This document shows, piece after piece, positions 41,043-49,643 of a stretch of 64,000 nt of DNA. The notes under the pieces were generated by a model that saw only the letters and a list, made by a program, of their open reading frames with translations, was not told the DNA's origin and did not search any database. The position numbers were made by a program, and so were the translations under genes. Origin of the DNA: Nitrososphaerota archaeon (GTDB taxonomy: Archaea > Thermoproteota > Nitrososphaeria > Nitrososphaerales > Gagatemarchaeaceae); contig JAFLZH010000002.1 of NCBI GenBank assembly GCA_029785615.1, positions 1-64,000 on the forward strand, written 5' to 3'. Position 1 is the stretch's first letter. Each line of letters opens with the position of its first letter.

Positions 41043-42332
41043 ATGGCCCAAAAATACGAAGTGAAACAGTTGCAGACACAGCAACAGGTTAAGCCAAACC
41101 CGTTTGAGAACTCTCTCGAGCAGCTGAGGATTGCTGCAGAGTACCTCAAGCTGGATGAAGGTATCCATCAGATCCTTGCCCATCCCAAGAGGCAGCTTAT
41201 CGCCTCCCTCCCCGTCAAAATGGACGACGGGAGCATCAGGGTGTTCACCGGGTACAGGGTCCAGTACAACGATGCGAGGGGCCCCTTCAAGGGAGGGATC
41301 AGATACCACCCGGGCGTCACCCTCGACGAGGTCAAAGCGCTGGCCGCGTGGATGACATGGAAGACCAGCGTGGCCAACATCCCCTATGGCGGCGCCAAGG
41401 GAGGCATCATCTGCGACCCGAAGCACATGTCAGCCGGGGAGAACGAGCGCATGACCCGCCGCTTCGCCGCATCCATCGCGCCCATCATCGGACCGTACAA
41501 GGATATACCAGCGCCCGACGTCTACACCAACTCTCAGACGATGGCCTGGATCCTTGACACCTTCAGCACCATTGAAGGGTTCATGTCCCCTGCCGTCATC
41601 ACAGGCAAGCCCATCTCGCTCGGGGGCTCGCTCGGAAGAGACAAGGCCACCGGACGCGGAGCGGTGTACACCACCGTCGAAGCGGCCAAGGTGAGAAAGG
41701 TCGACCTGAAGAAGGCGACATTCGCGGTGCAGGGGTTCGGCAATGCGGGCTCGAACTTCGCCGAGATACTCGAGTCCTACGGCCCCAAGCTGATGGGAGC
41801 CAGCGACTCCAGAGGCTCGATCATGAGCAAGAGCGGCATGGACACCGCCAAGCTCATCGCCTACAAGGAGAAGACCGGCTCGGTCGTCGGGTTCCCCGGG
41901 AGCCAGGCGATCTCTGACAAGGAGCTCCTGCAGATGGACGTAGACATCCTGAGTCCTTCCGCTCTCGAGAACGCAATCCTACCTGACATCGCCAGGGGAG
42001 TCAAGGCCAAGATAATCACAGAGTGCGCCAACGGACCGACCACCCCTGAGGCAGACAAGATCCTGCACGCCAACAATGTCTTCATGATCCCAGACATCCT
42101 GGCCAACTCGGGCGGCGTGATCGTCAGCTACCTCGAGTGGGTCCAGAACCTCGAGAGGAACTACTGGACCGAGGACGAAGTCAACTCCATGCTGGAGAAG
42201 AAGATCACCTCCGCCTTCCACGACGTGCACGCCGCCAGCCTGAAGCACGACGTGGACATGAGGACCGGCGCCATGATAGTCGGCGTCGGAAGGGTGGCGG
42301 AAGCGGTCAAGACCCTGGGCGTGTTCCCCTAG
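41043..42332 (+). CDS. gdhA: Glutamate dehydrogenase
   Basis: 429 residues, hexameric GDH size. Oxidatively deaminates glutamate to 2-oxoglutarate and ammonium or the reverse. Seen: GYRVQYNDARGPFKGGIRYHPGVTLDEV (substrate Lys), MTWKTSVANIPYGGAKGGI with the catalytic Lys, DVYTNSQTMAWILDTF, then the Rossmann domain with AVQGFGNAGSNFAEIL, CANGPTTPEAD and PDILANSGGVIVSYLEWVQN. The dinucleotide motif GFGNAG with a following Ser/Asp does not by itself settle NAD versus NADP. Strongly biased codons and the promoter suggest high expression. A T-run (CTGTTTTTGC, ~42380) after a GC-rich stretch could be its terminator. Confidence 0.92.
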   Translation: MAQKYEVKQLQTQQQVKPNPFENSLEQLRIAAEYLKLDEGIHQILAHPKRQLIASLPVKMDDGSIRVFTGYRVQYNDARGPFKGGIRYHPGVTLDEVKALAAWMTWKTSVANIPYGGAKGGIICDPKHMSAGENERMTRRFAASIAPIIGPYKDIPAPDVYTNSQTMAWILDTFSTIEGFMSPAVITGKPISLGGSLGRDKATGRGAVYTTVEAAKVRKVDLKKATFAVQGFGNAGSNFAEILESYGPKLMGASDSRGSIMSKSGMDTAKLIAYKEKTGSVVGFPGSQAISDKELLQMDVDILSPSALENAILPDIARGVKAKIITECANGPTTPEADKILHANNVFMIPDILANSGGVIVSYLEWVQNLERNYWTEDEVNSMLEKKITSAFHDVHAASLKHDVDMRTGAMIVGVGRVAEAVKTLGVFP

Positions 42333-42401
42333 CCACCGGACGGTTGGACGCCCCGGCGGCCTGCCGGCGGCGCCCGTCCCTGTTTTTGCAAGGCGGGGCC
42401 C

Positions 42402-43295
42402 TTAGGTCGGCGAGATGCTCTTTTCGATCTCGTGGACGAGGCCTGCGCTCCCGATGTAGAGCGGCGACGTTTCGGCCAGCGCTCTAGGCTCTATGTCAAG
42501 CACGTCGCCTGAGCCGTCGCTGGCATACCCTCCTGCCTGCTCGTTGATGTAAGCCATGGGTGCGCACTCGTACAGCACCCGGAGCTTCCCCTTCGGTCTC
42601 TTGACCAGCGCCGGATATGAGAAGATCCCGCCCCTGGCAAGGACCTGGTTGTAGTCGCCGACGAATGTCCCGCAATACCTGTTCCTCAGCCCTCTGCCGT
42701 CGAAGGAGTCCCAGAACCTGGCTACGGCGGGGATCCACTCGCTCCTCGAGCCCCCGAAACCATAGACCTCGGGCTTCTCCGGCAGTTTCAGGCCCACCCC
42801 GAAGAGCTGGAAGGACGTCCCCGCTCCCTCCCTCAGCGCGACGAACCGGTGGACCCCCTTTCCGAAAGAGAAGGTCAGCGTGAGCGAAGCCCCATAGGTG
42901 ACGTAGAGGGCCCCTGCCAGGCGCCTCCCGGACGCCGGGAGCCTGTCTGAGTAGAAGCCGAAGATGCTCCCCAGCGGATTGTTGGTCTCCACGTTGGAGC
43001 TCCCGTCGAGCGGGTCCATTGCCACGCTGACCCCTCCCTTGGACTCCACTGGCTCCTCCATCTCCTCTGAAGCGACCTCAGCGGCGTGCCCTGTAGCAAT
43101 GAGGGCCTCGACGAACACGTCGTTGGAGTAAACGTCGATCGCCTTCTGAGCCTCCCCGGACGGGTTGGTCTCCTCTAGGAGCCCTGTCTTGAACGGTATG
43201 CTCCCCCAGACCTCCAAGCTGGCCTTCGCGACGGCGGCGGTGAGGGCGGCCAGGTCTTCGGGCGCGTTGAGCCTCAGGAACTCTTCCAGTTTCAT
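42402..43295 (-). CDS. fbp: Fructose-1,6-bisphosphatase class I
   Basis: 297 residues. Hydrolyses FBP to fructose 6-phosphate in gluconeogenesis. Seen: metal-binding SEEMEEPV and DPLDGSSNVETNNPLGSIFGFY, later YCGTFVGDYNQVLARGGIFSYPA, and KLRVLYECAPMAYINEQAGGYASDG, all diagnostic of class I FBPase (not the IMPase-like or bifunctional archaeal enzymes). Class I is common in bacteria and eukaryotes and found in some archaea, so lateral gain is possible. A TATA-like GCCTAAAAG (minus, ~43320-43328) lies ~29 bases before the ATG. Divergent from the aldolase gene with 104 bases between. Confidence 0.9.
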   Translation of the reverse strand: MKLEEFLRLNAPEDLAALTAAVAKASLEVWGSIPFKTGLLEETNPSGEAQKAIDVYSNDVFVEALIATGHAAEVASEEMEEPVESKGGVSVAMDPLDGSSNVETNNPLGSIFGFYSDRLPASGRRLAGALYVTYGASLTLTFSFGKGVHRFVALREGAGTSFQLFGVGLKLPEKPEVYGFGGSRSEWIPAVARFWDSFDGRGLRNRYCGTFVGDYNQVLARGGIFSYPALVKRPKGKLRVLYECAPMAYINEQAGGYASDGSGDVLDIEPRALAETSPLYIGSAGLVHEIEKSISPT

Positions 43296-43368
43296 CGGTC
43301 GCCGCTGATCGGGGCGGGGCTTTTAGGCGTATGGACAGGCTGCCTGAATGTATGTCGAACGGTGAGAG

Positions 43369-43378
43369 CGTTAAATAG
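43369..43378 (+). promoter_or_regulatory. TATA box of the FBP aldolase gene
   Basis: GTTAAATAGG centred about 27 bases ahead of the ATG at 43400, the standard leaderless spacing seen throughout this window. Confidence 0.6.
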
Positions 43379-43399
43379 GCCAAGGGCGGCTTCCCCCTC

Positions 43400-44149
43400 A
43401 TGAAGCGCGACCTGATGGAGAAGTTCCTCACCGGGGGGAAGAGCATGATCCTCGCCTATGACCAGGGGCTGGAGCACGGGCCTTCGTCCGACTTCAACGA
43501 CAAGAACGTCGACCCAGCCTATATCATGGACATAGCCGCCAAGGGGAGGTTCAACGGTGTCGTGTTCCAGAAGGGGGTGGCCGAGCGGTTCTACGACGGG
43601 AGGGTCCCCTTGATTGTCAAGCTCAACGGAAAGTCCAGCCTCCTCAAGGGAGAGCCAGTCTCGCGGCAGGTGTGCAGCGTGGAGCAGGCGGTGTCGCTCG
43701 GGGCGAAGGGAGTCGGGTACACCATCTACCTGGGGAGCGAACACGAGCCGAGGATGTTCAGCGAGTTCGGAGAGATACAGGAGGAGGCGCACGAGAGGGG
43801 GATGCCCGCCATAGCCTGGATCTACCCCCGAGGCGCGGCGGTCCAAAACGACACCTCGAAGGAGACGGTCGCCTACGCCGCCCGGGCCGGGCTGGAGCTT
43901 GGGGCGGACGCGGTCAAGATCAAGTACACTGGTGACCCGGAGAGCTTCTCCTGGGCTGTGAAGGCTGCGGCGGGGGTCAGGGTCTTCATGAGCGGCGGGC
44001 CTAAGGCACCCACCGACAACGACTTCCTGCGCCAGGTGGAGGGGGTCGTCCGCGCTGGCGGGACAGGCGTAGCCGTCGGGAGGAACGTCTGGCAGAACCA
44101 GGACCCCCTAGCCATGGCCGGGAAGCTCGGAAAGGCAATCTTCGGCTGA
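43400..44149 (+). CDS. Archaeal class I fructose-bisphosphate aldolase (DeoC/LacD-like family)
   Basis: 249 residues. Cleaves or forms fructose 1,6-bisphosphate through a Schiff base. Seen: MILAYDQGLEHGPSSDF at the start, GVGYTIYLGSEHE, AIAWIYPRGAAV, the Schiff-base lysine in GADAVKIKYTGDP (K175 by count), and the phosphate-binding FMSGGPKAPT and GGTGVAVGRNVWQ. Together with the class I FBPase on the other strand it gives a full route from triose phosphates to fructose 6-phosphate; the bifunctional FBPA/P is thus not required here. Confidence 0.92.
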   Translation: MKRDLMEKFLTGGKSMILAYDQGLEHGPSSDFNDKNVDPAYIMDIAAKGRFNGVVFQKGVAERFYDGRVPLIVKLNGKSSLLKGEPVSRQVCSVEQAVSLGAKGVGYTIYLGSEHEPRMFSEFGEIQEEAHERGMPAIAWIYPRGAAVQNDTSKETVAYAARAGLELGADAVKIKYTGDPESFSWAVKAAAGVRVFMSGGPKAPTDNDFLRQVEGVVRAGGTGVAVGRNVWQNQDPLAMAGKLGKAIFG

Positions 44150-44156
44150 CCTTCAG

Positions 44157-45146
44157 TCAGTTCGACAGAAGTCTCCAGGACAGGACTATCCCAAGCGCGG
44201 AGAGGACCGCTGCGAAGCCTGCAAGGACGCTGAAGTCTACCCAGAGGGGGGCCAGGACATGGTAGCCCGCGGCGGCTGCCGACGCGGACCCTGAGCCCAG
44301 CAGCATCTGCCTCACCCCGTCGACGGCGTAGCTCACGGGGTTATACTTCACCACGGACTGGAGCCAAGAGGGCATCATGGCGACCGGGAGCATGGCGTTG
44401 CTGGCAAAGAGGAGAGGGAGGTTGAGGAGGTTGATGATGGCCATCTGGGTCTGCCAGTCGCTGGACCTCAGAGCCAGCATGACGAACAGCGAGGAGAGCC
44501 CGAAGGACATCAGGAACAGCAACACGAACGACCCCCCTATGGTAAGCACGCTGAAGTAGGAAGTGTCCATCTGGACCCCGCCCACGCTCCCCAAGACCAC
44601 CGCAATGACGAGGACTATCGCCGCTTGGATGAGAGACCGCACCGTGCTCTGAGAAATCTTCGCGACCACGATGGCTCCCCGCCCGACCGGGGTGCTTAGC
44701 GCCTTGTTCATGAACCCGAATCTCCTGTCCCAGACGACCGACATCCCTGAGAAGGCGGCGGTGAACAGGATGATGAACGCCAGCATCCCGGCGGCGAGGT
44801 AGGAGAAGTAGCTGCTGGTGCCGAAGGTGCCGAGGTTGAGGACACTCGCCTCTGCGGGTGTCACCCCGGGGAGGCTCGTGAAGATCTTGCCGATGTTGAA
44901 CGCGAGGCCGAACAGGCCCAGCCAGACCACGGGCTGGACCAGGGATATGATCAGCTGGATGGGATTCTTGTACCACTTTACCAGGTCCCTGTTGGTCAGC
45001 GCCCACAGGCCGTGAAGGGGGCTCTTGTTGAGCGTCGGAGCCGCGCGGAACGACCTCTCCATCTCCCGTTCCTTCTGCTCCTCCTCTATCGCCTGCTCTT
45101 GCGTCGTGACCGTGGACCTTGCCGGGACGTCCTCCGCCATCTTCAC
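44157..45146 (-). CDS. ABC-2 type transporter permease (DrrB-like)
   Basis: 329 residues with six membrane spans: a long cytosolic N-terminus (EEEQKEREMERSFRAAP), then TNRDLVKWYKNPIQLIISLVQPVVWLGLFGLAFNIGKIF, FSYLAAGMLAFIILFTAAFSGMSVVWDRRFGFMNKALSTPVGRGAIVVAK (ABC-2 signature) and the closing AVDGVRQMLLG region. Daunorubicin-resistance-like export permease. Starts 1 base after the ATPase gene ends; third gene of a PadR-ATPase-permease operon. The cargo is unknown (drug, lipid or glycan). Confidence 0.9.
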   Translation of the reverse strand: MKMAEDVPARSTVTTQEQAIEEEQKEREMERSFRAAPTLNKSPLHGLWALTNRDLVKWYKNPIQLIISLVQPVVWLGLFGLAFNIGKIFTSLPGVTPAEASVLNLGTFGTSSYFSYLAAGMLAFIILFTAAFSGMSVVWDRRFGFMNKALSTPVGRGAIVVAKISQSTVRSLIQAAIVLVIAVVLGSVGGVQMDTSYFSVLTIGGSFVLLFLMSFGLSSLFVMLALRSSDWQTQMAIINLLNLPLLFASNAMLPVAMMPSWLQSVVKYNPVSYAVDGVRQMLLGSGSASAAAAGYHVLAPLWVDFSVLAGFAAVLSALGIVLSWRLLSN

Positions 45147-45147
45147 G

Positions 45148-46152
45148 TCACCTGCGGGCCCTCATCATCGTCACCCTCTGCTTGAACGCGTCCATCTTGT
45201 TGGACTCTTCCTCTCTGATGCTGCGCCCGGTGAACTCCAGGTATGCTTCGTCGAGGGTGGGCTTGGTGAGCGATATCTTGGTCACGTGCAGCCCCTTCGA
45301 CCTGATCAGGTCGATGACCTTGATGGAGGACTCCTCGCCTGCCTCCGACTTTATCCTGTATTCATGGCCGTTCTTCTTGACCTCCCTCACCAGCGGTATC
45401 TTCTTGATGTCCTCTGAGATGTCCGGCTCCGCCTCCGCTACGCCCACGACTAAGACGTCCCCGCCTATGCTGGCCTTCAGCTCGTCCGGGGAGCCTATCT
45501 TCACTATGCGGCCGTGGTCCACGATCGCTATCCGGTCGCAGAGGGAGTCGGCCTCCTCCAGGTAGTGGGTGGTGAGGAAGAGGGTCATCTTGTACTCCTC
45601 CTTCAGCATCTTGATGTAGCTCCATACGGCGGTCCTTGTCTGCACATCCAGTCCAAGCGTCGGCTCGTCGAGGAAGAGCAGCTTGGGGTAGTTGATCAGC
45701 CCGCTGGCGAGCTCCAACCTTCGCCTCATCCCGCCGGAGTAGGTGCTGACCTTCCTGTTCGCGGCGTCTTGCAGTTCGACGAGCTTCAGGAGCTCCATGG
45801 CGTGCGGCTTGGAGTTGCTCCTCGGTATGCCATAGAGGTCTGCGCAGAGCACTATGTTCTGCAGGCCGGTCAGGTCCTCGTCGGCGGTATACTCCTGAGG
45901 GACGACCCCGACCACCCTCCTGACCTCGTTGGGGTGCCTGTGGATGTCCAGTCCTGCTATCTCCGCCTGCCCGCCCGAAGGCTTCAGCAGCGTCGTGAGC
46001 ATGCTTATGGTGGTGGTCTTCCCTGCCCCGTTGGGTCCTAGGAACCCGAAGACTTCGCCTTCCTTGATTTCAAAGGAGACGCCGTCCACTGCCTTCAGTG
46101 CCCCGAAGTTCTTTGACAGCCCCTCCACCCTGACCAGCGGCCGTTGGCTCAT
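45148..46152 (-). CDS. ABC transporter ATP-binding protein (DrrA-like)
   Basis: 334 residues. Seen: VEGLSKNFGALKAVDGVSFEIKEGEVFGFLGPNGAGKTTTISML (Walker A), VVGVVPQEYTADEDLTGLQN (Q-loop), signature YSGGMRRRLELASGL, Walker B LLFLDEPTLGLD and switch His in LTTHYLEEAD. The C-terminal ~90-residue extension (after about residue 230) is typical of DrrA-type ATPases. Start overlaps the PadR gene stop by 4 bases. Confidence 0.92.
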   Translation of the reverse strand: MSQRPLVRVEGLSKNFGALKAVDGVSFEIKEGEVFGFLGPNGAGKTTTISMLTTLLKPSGGQAEIAGLDIHRHPNEVRRVVGVVPQEYTADEDLTGLQNIVLCADLYGIPRSNSKPHAMELLKLVELQDAANRKVSTYSGGMRRRLELASGLINYPKLLFLDEPTLGLDVQTRTAVWSYIKMLKEEYKMTLFLTTHYLEEADSLCDRIAIVDHGRIVKIGSPDELKASIGGDVLVVGVAEAEPDISEDIKKIPLVREVKKNGHEYRIKSEAGEESSIKVIDLIRSKGLHVTKISLTKPTLDEAYLEFTGRSIREEESNKMDAFKQRVTMMRARR

Positions 46153-46586
46153 TGCTTCTCTCCCAGCTTTGAAAGCCTGCTCGCGAGCTTCCTTATCTCG
46201 TTCCCCCCGCCCGCGAGTTTTGGATCGTTGGACCGCGAAAGGTCTTCCAGATATGACGTGTAGCTGGAGATCACTTCAATGGCGCCTTCTACGGACTTCG
46301 GCGCCTGCCCCATCTGCTCCGGCCACGGCCAGGGGTGGTCTACCTCTTCCTTCCCGCTCGTGGTGAGGGAGTATCTGTCGTCCGCGGAACGGCTGAGGAC
46401 GCCCTCCTCCACCATGCGCTTCAGCAGGGGATAGATCGAGCCAGGGGACGGCCTCCACCAGCCTTGGAGATTCGCCTCCATCACGTCCATTATCTCCGCA
46501 CCCGACTTCGCACTGTCCCGCACGATGTAGAGGATCCAGCGGCGCAGACCCTTGTGCGTGCGCTTGGCCCAGTCGAAGTTGAACAT
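46149..46586 (-). CDS. PadR family transcriptional regulator
   Basis: 145 residues. Seen: winged helix LRRWILYIVRDSAKSGAEIMDVMEANLQGWWRPSPGSIYPLLKRMVEEGVLSR, with the diagnostic W-x-P-S-P-G-S-I-Y-P-x-L-x-x-M motif, and a C-terminal dimerisation helix (SVEGAIEVISSYTSYLEDL). PadR repressors usually control adjacent exporter genes. The two CCGATATCGG palindromes directly upstream are the likely operators, so the operon is probably self-repressed until a ligand binds. Confidence 0.9.
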   Translation of the reverse strand: MFNFDWAKRTHKGLRRWILYIVRDSAKSGAEIMDVMEANLQGWWRPSPGSIYPLLKRMVEEGVLSRSADDRYSLTTSGKEEVDHPWPWPEQMGQAPKSVEGAIEVISSYTSYLEDLSRSNDPKLAGGGNEIRKLASRLSKLGEKQ

Positions 46587-46598
46587 GGTCTCTATTTT

Positions 46599-46622
46599 CC
46601 GATATCGGAACTCCGATATCGG
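46599..46622. promoter_or_regulatory. Tandem palindromic operators upstream of padR
   Basis: Two identical 10-bp palindromes CCGATATCGG at 46599-46608 and 46613-46622, with centres 14 bases apart, 13-36 bases ahead of the padR ATG. GATATC in the distal copy may itself act as the TATA-like element. Confidence 0.65.
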
Positions 46623-46860
46623 GTAGATTTCAAGTTATCTGAAGGCTCCCTGCGGCAGGGAGCGCGGCGGAGGAGGGGGCGGCTCTGAGAGCGTAGCCTG
46701 TCTCATGGTCGACTTCACCACCCTGAGACGGCGCCCCGCAGGAGAGCCTGTCCTCAAATACCTATCCGGTGCCCCCCCACCAGGCTTGAAGGCTCAATGT
46801 CAGCTCGGCCGCGCAGGGGACCCTGGAAGGCCGAAGCACTGGTCTTGGAGTTGACCCCTG

Positions 46861-48405
46861 TTGGCGCTCTCTCCTGAGACGTTCCTGCTAGTTCTATCCT
46901 CGATCATATTCATCGGGTTCGTGGGGAACATCCTGCTGAACAAGAAGGGGATACCCCAGACTCTGTTCCTCATAGCCGCGGGGATCGCGACCCGCTGGTT
47001 CGCGGTCCTACCCACGTCCACGGTCAACGCGATGCTGCCGCTGCTTTCCCAGGTCACCCTCGCCATGGTGGTCTTCGACATAGGCATGAGCATGAAGATC
47101 AGGGAGGTAGTTTCGGAAGGGAGGTCGGCGATCACCCGGTCGAGCGTCTACATGATTCTCTCCATCTTGGTGACCTCCTTTCTGTTCACCGCGGTCCTGC
47201 ACTGGAACCTGTACCAGTCCCTCTTCCTCGGCTCGGTAGTCGGAGGAGAGATCTCGATGGTCATAATCCCCTACATGGGGAACAGGATTTCGCAACGGGG
47301 GCTGGTCTCCAACCTGTCGATGGAGTCCGTCTACGATTCGCTCGTGCTGATCATACTGTTCACGGTCCTGCTGAACGGATACAGCCAGAACGCGCCCCTG
47401 GACTTCAGCGGGTTGTCCCTCATCTCCTCGAGCTTCTTCCAGCAGCTCTCCATCGGCCTGGTCGGAGGGGTCCTCCTCGGGTTCGCCTGGGTCAGAGTTG
47501 CCAAAGCGCTCGGGCAGTCGGAATACTTCTACGTCGCGACTGTGGGTTATGTCCTCCTGGCCTACGTGCTGATAGGGAACATTGGCGGGAGTGGCGTGAT
47601 AACGGTCCTAGCCATAGGGCTGGTGATGAAGAACATGACAGACATCCCCGCTTCATTGGGCTTCGGGACTGCCATGCCTGCGGTCTCGCTCAACTACATC
47701 TCGGCGTTCCAGACCGAAATCTCATTCTTCTTGAGGACGTTCTTCCTCTTCTTCCTCGGATTCTCCCTCCCCCTCGGCGTCCTGACGTCGCCCCTGGTGT
47801 ACTTCGAGTCGATTGCGGTGGTGGGGACCCTGGTGGTCACCAGGGTGCTCAGCACGGAAGCGGTCGACTGGAAGAAGACGACCAAGGACAGAAGGGTAAT
47901 CGAGTCGATGATGGCCCAGGGACTGACGCCAGCCCTCCTGGCCACCACGCTGGTTGCGGACTCGATCGCAGGCTCCAACCAGATACTCCCCATCGCAACT
48001 CTGGTAATCATCGGGACTAACGTGATCACAGCTGTCGGGGCGAGGCGGTTCAAAGGCCAGACCGAAGGGCTCGACCTGGCTTCGCTCGCCACCATCAGCC
48101 CGCTGGTCAAGGAGCTGAGCGGGATGGTCGAAGGGCTCGACCAGAACCAGCTGGAGAGCTGGGCTGAGAAGGTGGAGGAGGATGCAAGGAACGCGGCTCC
48201 CCCCGACGTGAAGGCCAGGGTAGGCCTCCCCAGGCCGAGCACAGGAAGCGACAAGCGGGTTGAGCTGAAGGTTTCGTCGAGCGCCCTCCCTTACATCATC
48301 GACGCGATCCGGAAGAATAAGGAGTCGATGCCGCAGGGGACGAGGTCATACTTCGAGACTCTGGAAGAAGTCCTGACCAGGCAACTCGGCGCCCGCCAGC
48401 CGTGA
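46861..48405 (+). CDS. Na+/H+ antiporter (CPA family, PF00999-like)
   Basis: 514 residues from TTG with about 12-13 membrane spans (residues 1-395) and a soluble C-terminal tail (~120 residues). Seen: IIFIGFVGNILLNKKGIPQTLFLIAAGI (first spans), LLSQVTLAMVVFDIGMSMKIREV (equivalent of the F-x-x-G motif span), GSVVGGEISMVIIPYMGNR and NLSMESVYDSLVLIILF (conserved acidic residue region). Monovalent cation/proton exchange is the likely activity. Span 6 carries ESVYDS rather than a clear ND or DD pair, so stoichiometry is uncertain. Confidence 0.82.
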   Translation: MALSPETFLLVLSSIIFIGFVGNILLNKKGIPQTLFLIAAGIATRWFAVLPTSTVNAMLPLLSQVTLAMVVFDIGMSMKIREVVSEGRSAITRSSVYMILSILVTSFLFTAVLHWNLYQSLFLGSVVGGEISMVIIPYMGNRISQRGLVSNLSMESVYDSLVLIILFTVLLNGYSQNAPLDFSGLSLISSSFFQQLSIGLVGGVLLGFAWVRVAKALGQSEYFYVATVGYVLLAYVLIGNIGGSGVITVLAIGLVMKNMTDIPASLGFGTAMPAVSLNYISAFQTEISFFLRTFFLFFLGFSLPLGVLTSPLVYFESIAVVGTLVVTRVLSTEAVDWKKTTKDRRVIESMMAQGLTPALLATTLVADSIAGSNQILPIATLVIIGTNVITAVGARRFKGQTEGLDLASLATISPLVKELSGMVEGLDQNQLESWAEKVEEDARNAAPPDVKARVGLPRPSTGSDKRVELKVSSSALPYIIDAIRKNKESMPQGTRSYFETLEEVLTRQLGARQP

Positions 48406-48461
48406 CCCGGCTCTGCCTCCTGGACGCTTCCGACGACCCTCACCAGAACCAAGGCTCGGAG

Positions 48462-49574
48462 TCAGGCTTCGTTCTCCCTGAAGCCCAGCTCACTCAGCGC
48501 GCGCTCGAGCGCCAGCATAGCCCTCCTCGCCTGACGAGGGCGGGCGTTGTATCCCATGTTCCCGAGCCTGAGCACCTTTCCGGAGAGCTTACCCCAGGAC
48601 CCTGCGATCATCACCCCATGGCGCTCCTCCATGAGCCGCAGCAGCCTGGCCTCGGGGACTTGCGCCGGGCGCCTGACCGCGGTCACAGTGGGAGAGTGAT
48701 AGTCATCCCTCTTCGGATAGGGGACCAGCCCCATCCCCCTGCAGCCTGACAGGATGAGCTTTGAGACCCGCCTGTGGCGCTCGAAGGCGCGCGGGAGCCC
48801 CTCCTCGAGGGCGATGTCCAGCGCCTCGTCCAGGGCGGCGATGTCAGAGACCGACGGGGTGTACGGGAACAGCCTCTTCTTGTTCCACCACTCTTCCCAC
48901 TGCCAGAGGCTCGCGTAGTACGCAGGGACGCGGGGGCCGCGCCGTCTCACGACGCCCCATGCCCTCTCGCTCACTGAAACCAGAGCCAGGCCAGGGGGCG
49001 CGCTCAAGCACTTCTGGCTCCCACCTAGGCAGACGTCGACCCCCCAGGAGTCTGTCTCAACCGGAGTTCCGCCCAAGGACGAAACGGCGTCGGCGATGAG
49101 CATGACGCCTCGCTTCCGGCAGGCCGCGGCAACCTCCCGCAGCGGGTTCAGGACACCGCTGGGTGTCTCGCAGTGAACGAAGGTGGCGACCTCTATCTCT
49201 CTGTCGGCGTCGAGGGCTGCCGCCACCGACTCGGGGTCCACCGGCCGGTCATAGGGTCCCCGGACCGCAACCGGGATCCCGCCGTACATCTTCACGAAGT
49301 CTACGAAGCCGTCGCCGAAGACCCCGTTGGTGACGGTCAGCACCTTCTGCCCCCTCGCCACGAGAGACGCGACCGCGGCCTCCAGTCCGAGGAGTCCCTC
49401 CCCGGACATGATTAGGACGTCGTTCTTGGTCTTCATCAGCCGCCTCAGCTTCCCCTGGGTCAACTCGTAGGACTTCGCGAAGGCTGGGTCCAGGTCGGGG
49501 TTCGTTATGGGCCGCGCCATCCTCCTCAGAACTCTAGGGGGGACCTCCGTCGGACCGGGGGTGTAGATCAGCAA
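48462..49574 (-). CDS. Class V aminotransferase (alanine/serine-glyoxylate aminotransferase-like)
   Basis: 370 residues, fold type I PLP enzyme. Seen: YTPGPTEVPPRVLRRMARPITNPD at the N-terminus, MSGEGLLGLEAAVASLV, VHCETPSGVLNPLREVAAACR, DAVSSLGGTPVETDSWGVDVCLGGSQKCLSAPPGLALVSVS with the PLP lysine in SQK, and C-terminal LRLGNMGYNARP. Related to the enzyme at 54873 (same family, different subgroup). Substrates such as alanine, serine or phosphoserine cannot be told apart by eye. Divergent from the amino acid permease gene. Confidence 0.88.
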   Translation of the reverse strand: MLIYTPGPTEVPPRVLRRMARPITNPDLDPAFAKSYELTQGKLRRLMKTKNDVLIMSGEGLLGLEAAVASLVARGQKVLTVTNGVFGDGFVDFVKMYGGIPVAVRGPYDRPVDPESVAAALDADREIEVATFVHCETPSGVLNPLREVAAACRKRGVMLIADAVSSLGGTPVETDSWGVDVCLGGSQKCLSAPPGLALVSVSERAWGVVRRRGPRVPAYYASLWQWEEWWNKKRLFPYTPSVSDIAALDEALDIALEEGLPRAFERHRRVSKLILSGCRGMGLVPYPKRDDYHSPTVTAVRRPAQVPEARLLRLMEERHGVMIAGSWGKLSGKVLRLGNMGYNARPRQARRAMLALERALSELGFRENEA

Positions 49575-49610
49575 GTGGTTGGTTCGCCCGGGCGCTGCGG
49601 AGACATGAAT

Positions 49611-49620
49611 CGTTTATACA
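49611..49620 (+). promoter_or_regulatory. TATA box of the amino acid permease gene
   Basis: CGTTTATACA about 27 bases ahead of TTG 49644. It lies inside the longer open frame that starts at 49575 and so argues against that earlier start. Confidence 0.55.
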
Positions 49621-49643
49621 TTGTCTCTGGGCCTGAGACCTGT

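Noticed and set aside
40299-41426. 375-codon open frame on the minus strand
   Set aside because: Antisense to the clear TIM and glutamate dehydrogenase genes; composition is not protein-like.
42340-42400. Intrinsic terminator after glutamate dehydrogenase
   Set aside because: A T-run follows a GC-rich self-complementary stretch, but it is short and archaeal termination cannot be fixed by eye; mentioned only in the gdhA entry.
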